Part shown: positions 23,194 to 31,370 of the stretch, one piece after another
How the letters are laid out: every line of letters starts with the position of its first letter
Position numbering within the stretch: position 1 is the stretch's first letter
From: Desulfobacterales bacterium
GTDB taxonomy: Bacteria; Desulfobacterota; Desulfobacteria; Desulfobacterales; JAQWFD01
Assembly: GCA_028704555.1 (NCBI GenBank)
Contig: JAQWFD010000030.1
Location: 1-46,487 of the forward strand
Direction of reading: 5' to 3'
Length of the DNA: 46,487 bases
Made by a program: the position numbers and the translations under genes
Notes under the pieces: model-generated
Seen by the model: the letters and a program-made list of their open reading frames with translations, nothing else
The model's database searches: none
What the model was told of the DNA's origin: nothing

Positions 23194-25821
23194 CTACACG
23201 GATATATGTTTTAATTTTTTCTTTAATTCATTCAAAAAATTCAATGCCTCAAGCGGTGTGATATTCAGCACATCCAGTTTCTGAATGGATTCAATAACCA
23301 TATATTCAGGCTTCTGAAACAAATCAAGCTGAACCTGCTTTTTCCCGGGCGTCCTTTTTTTCTCTTCTGAAAGCACGTTTCCTGAAAAATCCTGTTTTTC
23401 GGCTTCGATCGACGCCAAAACGGCCTTGGCACAAGATACAACTTCTGCCGGAATACCGGCAAGCAGTGCGACCTGTATGCCATAACTTCGGGTTGTACCA
23501 CCTTTCACCAGTTTTCTCAAAAAAATGATGTCATCATTTCGCTCTTTGACAGCGATATTATAATTAACAACCCGGGGTTTGAGCTGTTCCAGAGTCGTCA
23601 ATTCATGATAATGGGTGGCAAACAGCGTTTTTACGCCGGTTCCGTTCAGGTCATGAAGATACTCGACCACGGCCCACGCAATGCTCAGCCCATCGTATGT
23701 ACTGGTGCCACGTCCGATCTCGTCCATGATGACCAGACTTTTGTCTGTCGCATTATTCAGGATATTGGCGGTCTCCTGCATCTCCACCATGAAGGTGCTC
23801 TGCCCCTGAGACAGATTATCCAGAGCGCCGACACGGGTAAAAATCCGGTCGGTAATCGCCACGGACGCGCTGCGGGCAGGAACATACGACCCCATTTGAG
23901 CCATCAGAACCAGAAGCGCCACCTGACGCAATACCGTAGATTTACCCGCCATATTCGGCCCGGTAATAATCAGAATCTGATTTTCGCTGTTATCGATCCG
24001 GATGGAATTGGGAACAAAGCGTTCAGCGGCAATCATTTTCTCGATCACGGGATGACGGCCATCCTCAATGGAAATCACCCCATCCGTATTGATTTGCGGC
24101 CGGCAATAGTCATTTTCATCTGCAATCTCAGCCAGATTCAACAGACAGTCGAGCCGGGCGATAAAGCGGGCAACATTCTGGATTTTTCTGTTTTGCTCAA
24201 CAACTTTTCTTCTGACCTCATCAAACAGACGATGCTCCAGCGCGATGCGTCTTTCTTCCGCACCGAGCACTTTCTGTTCATAGTCTTTAAGGGTATCGGT
24301 GATATAGCGTTCAGCGTTGACCAGGGTCTGCTTCCGGATATAATGGGCCGGGACGGATGCGGAATGAGCCTTCGGAACTTCCAGATAATATCCGAACACC
24401 TTATTATACCGGACTTTAAGTGAATTGATTCCCGTCGCCTGTTTTTCGTCGGCCTCCAGTTTTGCCAGCCACCCTTTTCCGTCCCGGCTGATTCGGATTA
24501 ACGTATCCAGTGCTTCGTTATACCCCTGTTTGATGATGCCGCCTTCGGTCAGGACCGGCGGGGCCTCCTCACGGATTGACCGGTCAATCAGCGCTCTGAG
24601 TTCATCAAGGCTGTCGATGGTTTCATCACATTTATAACTGCTCGAGTCAAACGCCTCCAGAGAAGAAAAAATACCGGGCAGCATTTCAAGGGAATGTTTC
24701 AACGCGACAAGGTCTCTGGCGTTGCATTGACTCATGGCGATCCTGCTGCCGAGGCGTTCAAGGTCATAAACGGATTTCAGATCTTCCCGAAGGCCATGTC
24801 GGATCTCTACGCTGTTTTTTGCCTCTCCAATGGCATCCTGCCGGACTCTGATTTTTTCCGGATCCATGAGCGGGTATCGGACCCATGTTTTCAGCAGCCT
24901 GCCGCCCATGGCAGTCAAGGTCCGGTCAATGACGTTGATCAGTGTCCCCTGCCTTCCGCCGGTCCGGATATTTTTCAGAAGTTCAAGATTCTGGCAACTC
25001 AGCTCATCGATCAGCAGGTAATTGGACAACGAGTACGTCTCAATCCTGCTGAAATGCTCTATTTTCTGCCGTTGGGTTTCCAGAACGTAATACAACAGCG
25101 CTCCGGCAGCCCTGACGCCCGCCTTTAAGTGTTCGCAGCCAAAGCCCTCGAGTGAAAGGGTATTGAACAGCTCGATCAATCGTTGCCGGCCGGAATTGAA
25201 ATCAAATACGTTGGCGTCCAGGAAATTGACGGGGATATCCATCAGTGAATGCAGAAGTGGAGCCACCTGAGAGGCATGTTGAAATGATTCGGGCAAAAGG
25301 ATCTCGCTGGGACAGATGCGAAGCGCTTCATCCACGACCGTCTGCAGTTCGGTAGTTTCGGTCACCCGGAACGTTCCGGTGGATATGTCAAGGCAGGATA
25401 ACCCGATTACCTGATTTTCCAGAGCGACGGCCAGAATATAATTATTCGTTTTTTCATCCAGCAACTCATTTTCCAGAATCATGCCCGGAGTTATAACCCT
25501 GACGACTTCACGCTGCACCAGCCCTGTGGCAGTTGCCGGATCTTCTGTCTGCTCGCATATGGCCACCCGGAATCCCTGCTCAACCAGTCGCGCGATATAT
25601 CCTTTGGCTGCCCGGACCGGAACCCCACACATCGGAACAGATTTCTGGTCATGTTTATTTCTGGAAGTCAACGTGATTTCCAGCGCTCGGGAGGCTACAT
25701 GGGCATCCTCGAAAAACATTTCATAAAAATCCCCCATCCGGTAAAACAGCAATGCATCGGCATGCTGTTCTTTAATGGACAGATACTGTTTTATCATGGG
25801 GGTAACTTTAGAAGGACTCAT
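23194..25821 (-). CDS. mutS: DNA mismatch repair protein MutS
   Basis: An 875-residue MutS1, close to the 853 of E. coli. It recognises base mismatches and small loops after replication and recruits MutL. Domain I carries the mismatch-wedging motif GDFYEMF near residue 35. Later are the connector and lever domains, the ATPase with Walker A GPNMAGKSTVLRQ (Lys about 627) and Walker B with DEIGRGTSTYDG, and a C-terminal dimerisation tail (IESIQKLDVLNITPLEALNFL). The ATG 25821 has only a weak ribosome site. The amidase gene follows after two bases; no mutL is in view. A palindrome GACTGA-N6-TCAGTC lies at 25861-25878, 40 bp upstream. Confidence 0.97.
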   Translation of the reverse strand: MSPSKVTPMIKQYLSIKEQHADALLFYRMGDFYEMFFEDAHVASRALEITLTSRNKHDQKSVPMCGVPVRAAKGYIARLVEQGFRVAICEQTEDPATATGLVQREVVRVITPGMILENELLDEKTNNYILAVALENQVIGLSCLDISTGTFRVTETTELQTVVDEALRICPSEILLPESFQHASQVAPLLHSLMDIPVNFLDANVFDFNSGRQRLIELFNTLSLEGFGCEHLKAGVRAAGALLYYVLETQRQKIEHFSRIETYSLSNYLLIDELSCQNLELLKNIRTGGRQGTLINVIDRTLTAMGGRLLKTWVRYPLMDPEKIRVRQDAIGEAKNSVEIRHGLREDLKSVYDLERLGSRIAMSQCNARDLVALKHSLEMLPGIFSSLEAFDSSSYKCDETIDSLDELRALIDRSIREEAPPVLTEGGIIKQGYNEALDTLIRISRDGKGWLAKLEADEKQATGINSLKVRYNKVFGYYLEVPKAHSASVPAHYIRKQTLVNAERYITDTLKDYEQKVLGAEERRIALEHRLFDEVRRKVVEQNRKIQNVARFIARLDCLLNLAEIADENDYCRPQINTDGVISIEDGRHPVIEKMIAAERFVPNSIRIDNSENQILIITGPNMAGKSTVLRQVALLVLMAQMGSYVPARSASVAITDRIFTRVGALDNLSQGQSTFMVEMQETANILNNATDKSLVIMDEIGRGTSTYDGLSIAWAVVEYLHDLNGTGVKTLFATHYHELTTLEQLKPRVVNYNIAVKERNDDIIFLRKLVKGGTTRSYGIQVALLAGIPAEVVSCAKAVLASIEAEKQDFSGNVLSEEKKRTPGKKQVQLDLFQKPEYMVIESIQKLDVLNITPLEALNFLNELKKKLKHISV

Positions 25822-26192
25822 AGACCCAAAACATTAATGAATTTAAAAAATTTGGAACCGGACTGACCTGTTTCAGTCAAAGATGCGTATCAGCCTTTAT
25901 CTGCGGCTCACTCACCCTTTACACCGGATCTCACAGTTAAAAAAAGGGCTACTTGATATAGCCCCTTTTATCAAATTTGCAATAATACACAAAACCGGAA
26001 ACAAATACCAGCGTCAGCTGGACTCGGCAAAAATCAAGTGCACATACACGGGATTTCAGAGTCTCGAAAGCTCATTTACCTTGCTCGTCTTCAAAACGTA
26101 TCAAATCGCGCATACTTATTGTTGCATGTACGCTTTGATACAACGCAGAAGACAGATAAAAAGTCAAACAAGACGTTACAATTTAAACCGCA
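25822..26192. other. Intergenic region between mutS and the LapA-like gene
   Basis: Holds the mutS leader, a palindrome GACTGA-N6-TCAGTC (25861-25878), and the terminator listed at 25939-25969. Between 25973 and 26192 no convincing gene is seen. A GTATCAAA/TTTGATAC inverted pair at about 26097-26143 could form a hairpin. Plus-strand frames here are short of any family signal or ribosome site. Confidence 0.5.
25939..25969 (-). terminator. Intrinsic terminator closing the rpoH-to-LapA operon
   Basis: On the minus strand the stem AAAAGGGGCTA/TAGCCCTTTT with a loop around ATCAAG runs into seven T (25945-25939). It lies about 220 bp beyond the LapA-like stop, ahead of mutS. Confidence 0.75.
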
Positions 26193-26555
26193 TCAGCTTA
26201 CCGTTGTTTCAACCACCTCGGGCTGGTGAATAACGGTTTGCCCTTTTGAGGCCTTCAATTCGTTTTTAAGTTCGGAGATCACCTCCACATGGGAATCGAC
26301 AACGGAATTCAGATTTTTTATATTTTTTCTGGTTTTAAACCGATACATCAGATTCATGAAAAATGACACCAGAAAGCCAATTATCAAGCAGCCAAGAAAA
26401 AGAATTCCGATCGGACACGGGGGGGTTTGATACTTATCAAAATATAGATTTAAGTCAAATCCTTGTTTTTGCATAAAAAAGCTGAAATTCTGATAAATAA
26501 ACAACGCAACAAATGCTACGACAATTATCCCGAGAGCAATTTTGATTTTTTTCAT
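26193..26555 (-). CDS. LapA-domain inner-membrane protein
   Basis: A 120-residue protein with two membrane helices (IKIALGIIVVAFVALFIYQ and IGILFLGCLIIGFLVSFFMNL) followed by a short coiled coil (TRKNIKNLNSVVDSHVEVISELKNEL) and a polar tail. This is the layout of the LapA (DUF1049) family, some members of which help control LPS assembly together with LapB. GAGGAG six bases before the ATG fixes the start. It is the last gene of the long operon, 16 bp after the HIT gene, and is followed by a terminator. The segment between the helices is longer than in E. coli LapA. The assignment is by layout rather than strong motif. Confidence 0.7.
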   Translation of the reverse strand: MKKIKIALGIIVVAFVALFIYQNFSFFMQKQGFDLNLYFDKYQTPPCPIGILFLGCLIIGFLVSFFMNLMYRFKTRKNIKNLNSVVDSHVEVISELKNELKASKGQTVIHQPEVVETTVS

Positions 26556-26571
26556 TGTTGTCTCCTCTAGT

Positions 26572-27057
26572 TTAAACCGTTAAATCCAGGTTATCAAAAT
26601 ATGGTTTTAAATTCATGCAGGTCACCGTTAAATGCTCCGGTATGACTCGTACATCCGCAAGAACGGCCAATGCATTCGTGTCGCCAAACCATCTCGGAAC
26701 AATGTGGAAATGAAGATGATCTTCCACACCAGCGCCCGCAGCCTTGCCCATATTTAATCCCACATTGAATCCTTCAGGGCTCATGACGTTCTTCAGTATT
26801 CCAATGGACTTATCGATGGTCTGCATCAAATTCGTCATCTCCAGGGTGTTGAGCTGATCCAGTCCTGAAACATGTCTGACGGGTGCAACCAGCAGATGCC
26901 CATTAGTATAGGGAAATTTATTCATAACCACCAGGGTGGTCTTTCCCCTGAAAAGAGTCAATTCGCCGGGATCCGACCATGCACTGCAAAATATGCATTT
27001 GGATTGTTTTTCACCTAGTATATACTCAATCCGCCATGGAGCCCACATGCTCTTCAT
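26572..27057 (-). CDS. HIT-family nucleotide hydrolase/phosphorylase
   Basis: I start at ATG 27057 because GGGGA lies six bases upstream, giving 161 residues beginning MKSMWAPWRIEYI, a typical opening of Ap4A-type HIT proteins. The histidine triad is HLHFHIVPRW near residue 115, and a possible zinc pair CIFC lies near residue 22. These enzymes split nucleoside polyphosphates or adenylated compounds in the cytosol, removing side products such as Ap4A. It sits between the UPF0280 gene (92 bp upstream) and the LapA-like gene (16 bp downstream). Exact substrate unknown. Confidence 0.92.
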   Translation of the reverse strand: MKSMWAPWRIEYILGEKQSKCIFCSAWSDPGELTLFRGKTTLVVMNKFPYTNGHLLVAPVRHVSGLDQLNTLEMTNLMQTIDKSIGILKNVMSPEGFNVGLNMGKAAGAGVEDHLHFHIVPRWFGDTNALAVLADVRVIPEHLTVTCMNLKPYFDNLDLTV

Positions 27058-27149
27058 GATCATTCCCCGTTTTGCAACAATATCAACATCTACAGGATAA
27101 GTCCAAAAAATCTATGGATTGAATTACTTACACTTTAATCATCGAAAAC

Positions 27150-27887
27150 TCAACCATTTTTTCCGGATGTCGGGACAAGTTCGATATCGCCCCACATCCC
27201 GATTTGATCGTCTTTTATGATGACGATGCCCTGAATATGAGAAAGCCGTTTGCCGAATTCGATGGCGTGATGGATATCCTGTCCGGATCTTACATGATTT
27301 CCGATTGCCGTGGCAGCGGCATCCGCAAAATGACATTTTCCGGCCACAACGCAGACAGCATCGGCATTTCCCAGGCTCAAGGAGTGGCCAACCGTTCCCG
27401 AAGATGTACACACGGAGACCGGACCGAGATCGGACCGGACCCGTATACCCAATCGCAGGTTAAAGGAAGAGCGGCCCGCATATATTCCGGTTACAGCAGG
27501 CAATCGGGTTTTCATAAACACATCGCCCCCATTTTCAACGACCACTTCCCGTGAATACGCGAGCAGCTCAGTTCCGACATATTGCGAAATAACTCCGGCA
27601 ACTGATGCCATCGGACCGACACCGGCATTTTGGCCGGCTTCAGCCATATCCCGGACAATTTCCGGCGCCGGCCCCTGAATGACCCACGGAGAAAGACTCG
27701 TTGCAAAACCCGGATGCAACCGGATATAGGCTTCAATGTGCCCCCTGTATTTCAGCACGAGCTTTTTTGCCGTCTCTTCCAGATGGCTTTCCGCCTGGAC
27801 CTGCAGGTCTGTTTCCTTGACGAGCACTTTAAAGCAAACCCTGCTGTCGCTTTGGATAATATTTCTATAAATCCTTGGTTGATACAT
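27150..27887 (-). CDS. UPF0280 family protein
   Basis: The 245-residue protein from ATG 27887 begins MYQPRIYRNIIQSD, the usual opening of UPF0280 members, which have an ApbE-like (FAD:protein FMN transferase) fold. Conserved glycine-rich pieces are visible: GVGPMASVAGVISQYVG, VVENGGDVFMK, VCTSSGTVGHSLSLGNADAV and AAATAIGN. The frame continues upstream of this ATG into the dGTPase gene but that extension looks non-coding. There is no good ribosome site; translation may depend on the dGTPase gene ending 95 bp before. The family is frequent in methanogens and sulfate reducers, and its biochemical role is not established. Confidence 0.85.
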   Translation of the reverse strand: MYQPRIYRNIIQSDSRVCFKVLVKETDLQVQAESHLEETAKKLVLKYRGHIEAYIRLHPGFATSLSPWVIQGPAPEIVRDMAEAGQNAGVGPMASVAGVISQYVGTELLAYSREVVVENGGDVFMKTRLPAVTGIYAGRSSFNLRLGIRVRSDLGPVSVCTSSGTVGHSLSLGNADAVCVVAGKCHFADAAATAIGNHVRSGQDIHHAIEFGKRLSHIQGIVIIKDDQIGMWGDIELVPTSGKNG

Positions 27888-27982
27888 AATGCAACGCGCC
27901 TGACATGTGGCGCCCCGGTCACACGGTAACGGATTATCGGTAAAGTTGCCGCCGCTGATGAGAAAATTCCACAGGCAACCGC

Positions 27983-29161
27983 TCACGCCCCTGACAGTTT
28001 TGCCGTCAAATGCGCCGGGCATTGGCTTAGAAAATACCGGTCGGTCATTCCGGATATGAAATCCCGGACGATTTCTTCCTTCCGGTGCTGTTGGATATAG
28101 TCTTCGGCCATATTTTCCAGATAGTGGGAAAAAATGACCGAAGACCGGTTGCCATTGACAATATCCGTCAAACACGTTTCAAAAAGGCTTTCGAAAAGGG
28201 TTTTAATAACCTTGAGATGTTTCTTCATCCCGGGATACAGATATATCCGCTCCAGATTAAAAGCCTTCAGTCGTTTCAGCGCTTCGGATATCTCACCACT
28301 GAAGGTGATATAATCCTTATCATAACTGTGGCGAATCACATCGGTCACCAGATTATACACGATGGTTCCATTCGTGTTGCCGAGAACCTTGACGACTTCT
28401 TCCGGCATATCGGTCCGGCGGATCACACCCAGGCGTATGGCATCTTCAATATCCCGTCCGATATAGCTGATCGTATCGGCCATTCGGACGACACACCCCT
28501 CCAGTGTCATGGGAATCAGGTCGATATCCGATTCATTTTTCTTTCGGACGATATCAGCGTCAAGGGTTTCAAACCGCTTTCCCCTTACGGGTGCAAGCGC
28601 CTGATTATGAATCTCACCATCATGGCATAAGATACCGTCTATCGTCTGAAGACACAGATTCCAGCCCTTACCTTTACGCTCCACTTTGTCGAGAAACTGA
28701 ACGCTCTGCACATTGTGATGGAAAAATCCGATCCCGTGAGACTGACACAGCTTCGACAGGATTCGTTCCCCGTCATGGCCGAAAGGGGCATGCCCGATAT
28801 CATGTCCTAATGCAATTGCCTCGACAAGATCTTCATTCAGCCGGAGATATCTTCCAATGGTCCGGGCAATTTTAGACACCAGCTGCACATGAAGCACCCG
28901 GTGCGTGAGGTGATCATTTTTTATCAGATAAAACACCTGGGTTTTATCGATATAGCGAATATAGGCAAGCGAATGCAGTATCCGATCCACATCCAGAGAA
29001 AACGATTGTCGATAATCGGTCTCGAAACCGGCTTCATACGTCCGCCGAACCGCTTCCGTGCTCAGTGTGCCCTGAAGGGACAGCATTTTCCCCTCGCGTT
29101 GATTCAACACCGCTGTCAGATGATTCAGCGAGATAGACGACCTGTTGCCATAATCATTCAT
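27983..29161 (-). CDS. dGTP triphosphohydrolase-like HD-domain protein
   Basis: A 392-residue HD-domain phosphohydrolase of the dGTPase family, which splits dNTPs to deoxynucleoside and triphosphate. Signatures: ETDYRQSFSLDVDRILHS near residue 47, THRVLHVQLVSKIAR (first His), ALGHDIGHAPFGHDGER (HD pair), and VVRMADTISYIGRDIEDA (last Asp). The ATG 29161 has no good ribosome site; an internal ATG at 29086 follows GAGGGG closely and would give 367 residues, so the start is open. It lies 12 bp after the mrp gene. Family members from different bacteria vary in dNTP preference; an RNA- or signalling-nucleotide substrate is not excluded. Confidence 0.9.
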   Translation of the reverse strand: MNDYGNRSSISLNHLTAVLNQREGKMLSLQGTLSTEAVRRTYEAGFETDYRQSFSLDVDRILHSLAYIRYIDKTQVFYLIKNDHLTHRVLHVQLVSKIARTIGRYLRLNEDLVEAIALGHDIGHAPFGHDGERILSKLCQSHGIGFFHHNVQSVQFLDKVERKGKGWNLCLQTIDGILCHDGEIHNQALAPVRGKRFETLDADIVRKKNESDIDLIPMTLEGCVVRMADTISYIGRDIEDAIRLGVIRRTDMPEEVVKVLGNTNGTIVYNLVTDVIRHSYDKDYITFSGEISEALKRLKAFNLERIYLYPGMKKHLKVIKTLFESLFETCLTDIVNGNRSSVIFSHYLENMAEDYIQQHRKEEIVRDFISGMTDRYFLSQCPAHLTAKLSGA

Positions 29162-29173
29162 AGGCTGTCAGAA

Positions 29174-30052
29174 TCAATCCCCCATTGGAAGCTGGTCATA
29201 TAACCTGGACAGACAGGCATCCAATGCCGCGGAAAACCCGCTGCCTTTTTTCCCGGCTTTCATCGGCCTGCCGCTGTCACAGGCTTTGGTCAATTCGGGA
29301 TCAAAGGGAAGCGTTCCCAGAAAAGCGATCCCCATTTGCTTTGCGATGGTCTCGCCCCCCCCGCTCTTGAATACGTCCACAGATTTTCCACAGCACGGGC
29401 AGAAAAACGGTCCCATATTTTCTATGATTCCGAGCATATCAAGATCAATTTTTCTGCAGAAATTAATGGATTTTCTCACATCGGCCAGGGCAACCTGCTG
29501 CGGTGTCGTCACGATGATCGCTTTGGCGTCCTTCACCGCCTGAGCGACCGTAAGGGGTTCATCTCCGGTTCCCGGAGGCGAATCGATAACAAGGATATCC
29601 AGATCCCCCCATTGGACATCGGCAATGAACTGCCGAATAACACCCATTTTTACAGGCCCCCTCCAAATCAGGGGCTGATCCTTATTTTCAAGCAGATAGT
29701 CGATGGATACCACTTTAAGATGGTCATCGCAGATTTCAGGTATGATGCGGCTGCCGCCGGAAGAGGTGATCTTCCTGCCTGCCCCCATGATGGTGCCGAT
29801 ACTCGGGCCGTGAAGATCCACATCCATGAGACCGACCCTGAGCCCCTTCCGGGCAAAAGCAACAGCTAAATTTGCCGAAATGCTGCTTTTACCGACCCCG
29901 CCCTTGCCGCTCATCACCAGCAGTTTATATTTAATCCTTGAAAGTGACTGTTCAATCTGTTTGCCTTCAAGCGCTTTTTTATGTTGTGCTTCGGTTTGTG
30001 ATGCGCAGGTGCTGCTCCCACACGACGAATTACAATGACTCTCTTTTGACAT
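29174..30052 (-). CDS. Mrp/NBP35-type iron-sulfur carrier ATPase
   Basis: A 292-residue P-loop protein of the Mrp/ApbC/NBP35 group that binds and delivers [4Fe-4S] clusters to apoproteins in the cytosol. The deviant Walker motif MSGKGGVGKSS lies near residue 50, followed by VGLMDVDLHGPS, IDSPPGTGDEP and the cluster ligands CPCC in ENMGPFFCPCCGKS. The N-terminal extension has cysteines at 7, 11 and 16 (CNSSCGSSTC), recalling the extra N-terminal cluster of eukaryotic Nbp35. ATG 30052 follows AGGAGA at 11 bases. It sits 30 bp after the Mut7-C gene in the rpoH operon. Sulfate reducers make many Fe-S enzymes, so the role fits. Confidence 0.93.
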   Translation of the reverse strand: MSKESHCNSSCGSSTCASQTEAQHKKALEGKQIEQSLSRIKYKLLVMSGKGGVGKSSISANLAVAFARKGLRVGLMDVDLHGPSIGTIMGAGRKITSSGGSRIIPEICDDHLKVVSIDYLLENKDQPLIWRGPVKMGVIRQFIADVQWGDLDILVIDSPPGTGDEPLTVAQAVKDAKAIIVTTPQQVALADVRKSINFCRKIDLDMLGIIENMGPFFCPCCGKSVDVFKSGGGETIAKQMGIAFLGTLPFDPELTKACDSGRPMKAGKKGSGFSAALDACLSRLYDQLPMGD

Positions 30053-30082
30053 AATTCCACAATCTCCTTGCAAAACGCTTCT

Positions 30083-30556
30083 TTAAAGTCCAAAAAGCTC
30101 CCGAAAAATCTCCTTACTTCGAATTGTATGACTCCCGGGCCAGTATATTCGCTGACAACAGCTGCAGATACCAAAGCGGTGCTGAGTTTCCCAAATATAA
30201 TCCGGCACCCGGCCAAACACGAACTGTTTGTCGACGGATTCAACCGGCACGTTGCAGCGACTACATCGGGCAAAGGGTTTGATATCTTCCGAAGTAAGAT
30301 CAAGCGCCCGAACGACCTGCCGGAGCTGCTCAAGGGGTTTGTCTGCCCGGATGAAAATGATCGTTTGAGATGGGTCAATGCGTTGAACCCGGGCGGATCG
30401 TGTCAGACAGATTCGCCCCTGTTTCATCAACAATGCAAACTGTTCCGGTAAAACATCCTGCTCATAAACCGTATCAAACCCCAATATCCGGAGCCACTTT
30501 GAAAGCTTCCCCAGAGATTTTTTCACCGCAAAGCACAGGTTTCCGCCATTATCCAT
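30083..30556 (-). CDS. Mut7-C RNase-fold domain protein with zinc ribbon
   Basis: The 157-residue protein belongs to the Mut7-C (PF01927) group, a PIN-like fold predicted to act on RNA. The N-terminal part VKKSLGKLSKWLRILGFDT with an acidic YEQD just after is the domain's typical start, and an acidic pocket is completed downstream. Two CxxC pairs (Cys98/101 in ARCSRCN and Cys131/134 in ICSCCQRIYWPGSH) form the zinc ribbon that defines the family's C-terminus. It lies 17 bp after the DUF4292 gene and 30 bp before mrp. Biochemical activity for bacterial members is not well established. Confidence 0.88.
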   Translation of the reverse strand: MDNGGNLCFAVKKSLGKLSKWLRILGFDTVYEQDVLPEQFALLMKQGRICLTRSARVQRIDPSQTIIFIRADKPLEQLRQVVRALDLTSEDIKPFARCSRCNVPVESVDKQFVFGRVPDYIWETQHRFGICSCCQRIYWPGSHTIRSKEIFRELFGL

Positions 30557-30573
30557 TCTATCTTCACTACCTT

Positions 30574-31365
30574 CTACCCCCTATTTTCCGGGGGTGTCAA
30601 TACAAACACCGATGGAGAAATGAAGATATTCGTCCAGTATTTTTCAACTTTCAATTCCAGGGAACTGCCATCCTTGCCATGCAGCATCAACCAGACAGGA
30701 ACCAGGAACCCGTCCATTTGGCTGATATTGCGAAACTCGGCACGATATACGAGATCCCCGGATGAATCAAACCGTTCAATTTTCTCTACGGATCTGCGGC
30801 TGTCATCCAGATATATTTTTTCCACAATCTGCCCCCGGCGCCTGACGAGTTCAAGAACATAGCCGGTTCGATCCGTATCGTAAAACAGGAAGGCTGTCTG
30901 ATGCTCGCAGACCGGAATCCGCCCCCCGATCAACGCAATAATATCCGGGGTCTCGACAGGGATGTCTATCAGTTGTTTCAGGCTTGACCGGGTCGTTTCT
31001 TTTTTCAGAAACCGATGCTGTGCATAAGAGAGCATATAAAACCACTTACCGTCACTGGACACAGTGAACATCGGCTGCCCGGTCACTGACAGCACGTCCA
31101 TGCGAATTTTTTCTTCCACTGACGCGGCCCATGCCATTCGCGCAGATTCTGATCCACGGCGGTTGATTAATCTGACCTTGCCGATACCTTTAAAGGTCTT
31201 TAAATCGATATTTTTCTGTTGCAGATTGAATAAAACAGACATGGCTTGATCCGATGGCAATGCCCCGGGAGCAGGCATACGGACCGGTGTTCCTTGCATC
31301 AAGCTGCCGCATGCCGACAAAATGATCAGTCCGGCGCACGCGACTATTGATCGAACACATTTCAT
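30574..31365 (-). CDS. DUF4292/LolB-like outer-membrane lipoprotein
   Basis: The 263-residue precursor has a lipoprotein signal with lipobox LSAC (Cys19). The mature part is beta-rich (FKGIGKVRLINRRG, MAWAASVEEKIRMDVLS, KWFYMLSYAQHRF, YVLELVRRRGQIVEKIYLD), matching the half-barrel fold of LolB/LolA and DUF4292 proteins that handle lipids or lipoproteins between membranes. It starts five bases after the TPR gene stop, and the purine-rich end of that gene (GGGGAGGA) can serve as ribosome site, so the two are probably coupled. A LolB substitute role is plausible in a group that often lacks canonical LolB; this is inference. Confidence 0.8.
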   Translation of the reverse strand: MKCVRSIVACAGLIILSACGSLMQGTPVRMPAPGALPSDQAMSVLFNLQQKNIDLKTFKGIGKVRLINRRGSESARMAWAASVEEKIRMDVLSVTGQPMFTVSSDGKWFYMLSYAQHRFLKKETTRSSLKQLIDIPVETPDIIALIGGRIPVCEHQTAFLFYDTDRTGYVLELVRRRGQIVEKIYLDDSRRSVEKIERFDSSGDLVYRAEFRNISQMDGFLVPVWLMLHGKDGSSLELKVEKYWTNIFISPSVFVLTPPENRG

Positions 31366-31370
31366 ATTTG

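Noticed and set aside
26000..26190. 6S RNA or other structured RNA behind the LapA-like gene
   Set aside because: Only one modest hairpin (GTATCAAA/TTTGATAC) is visible; the long paired rod with central bubble is not.
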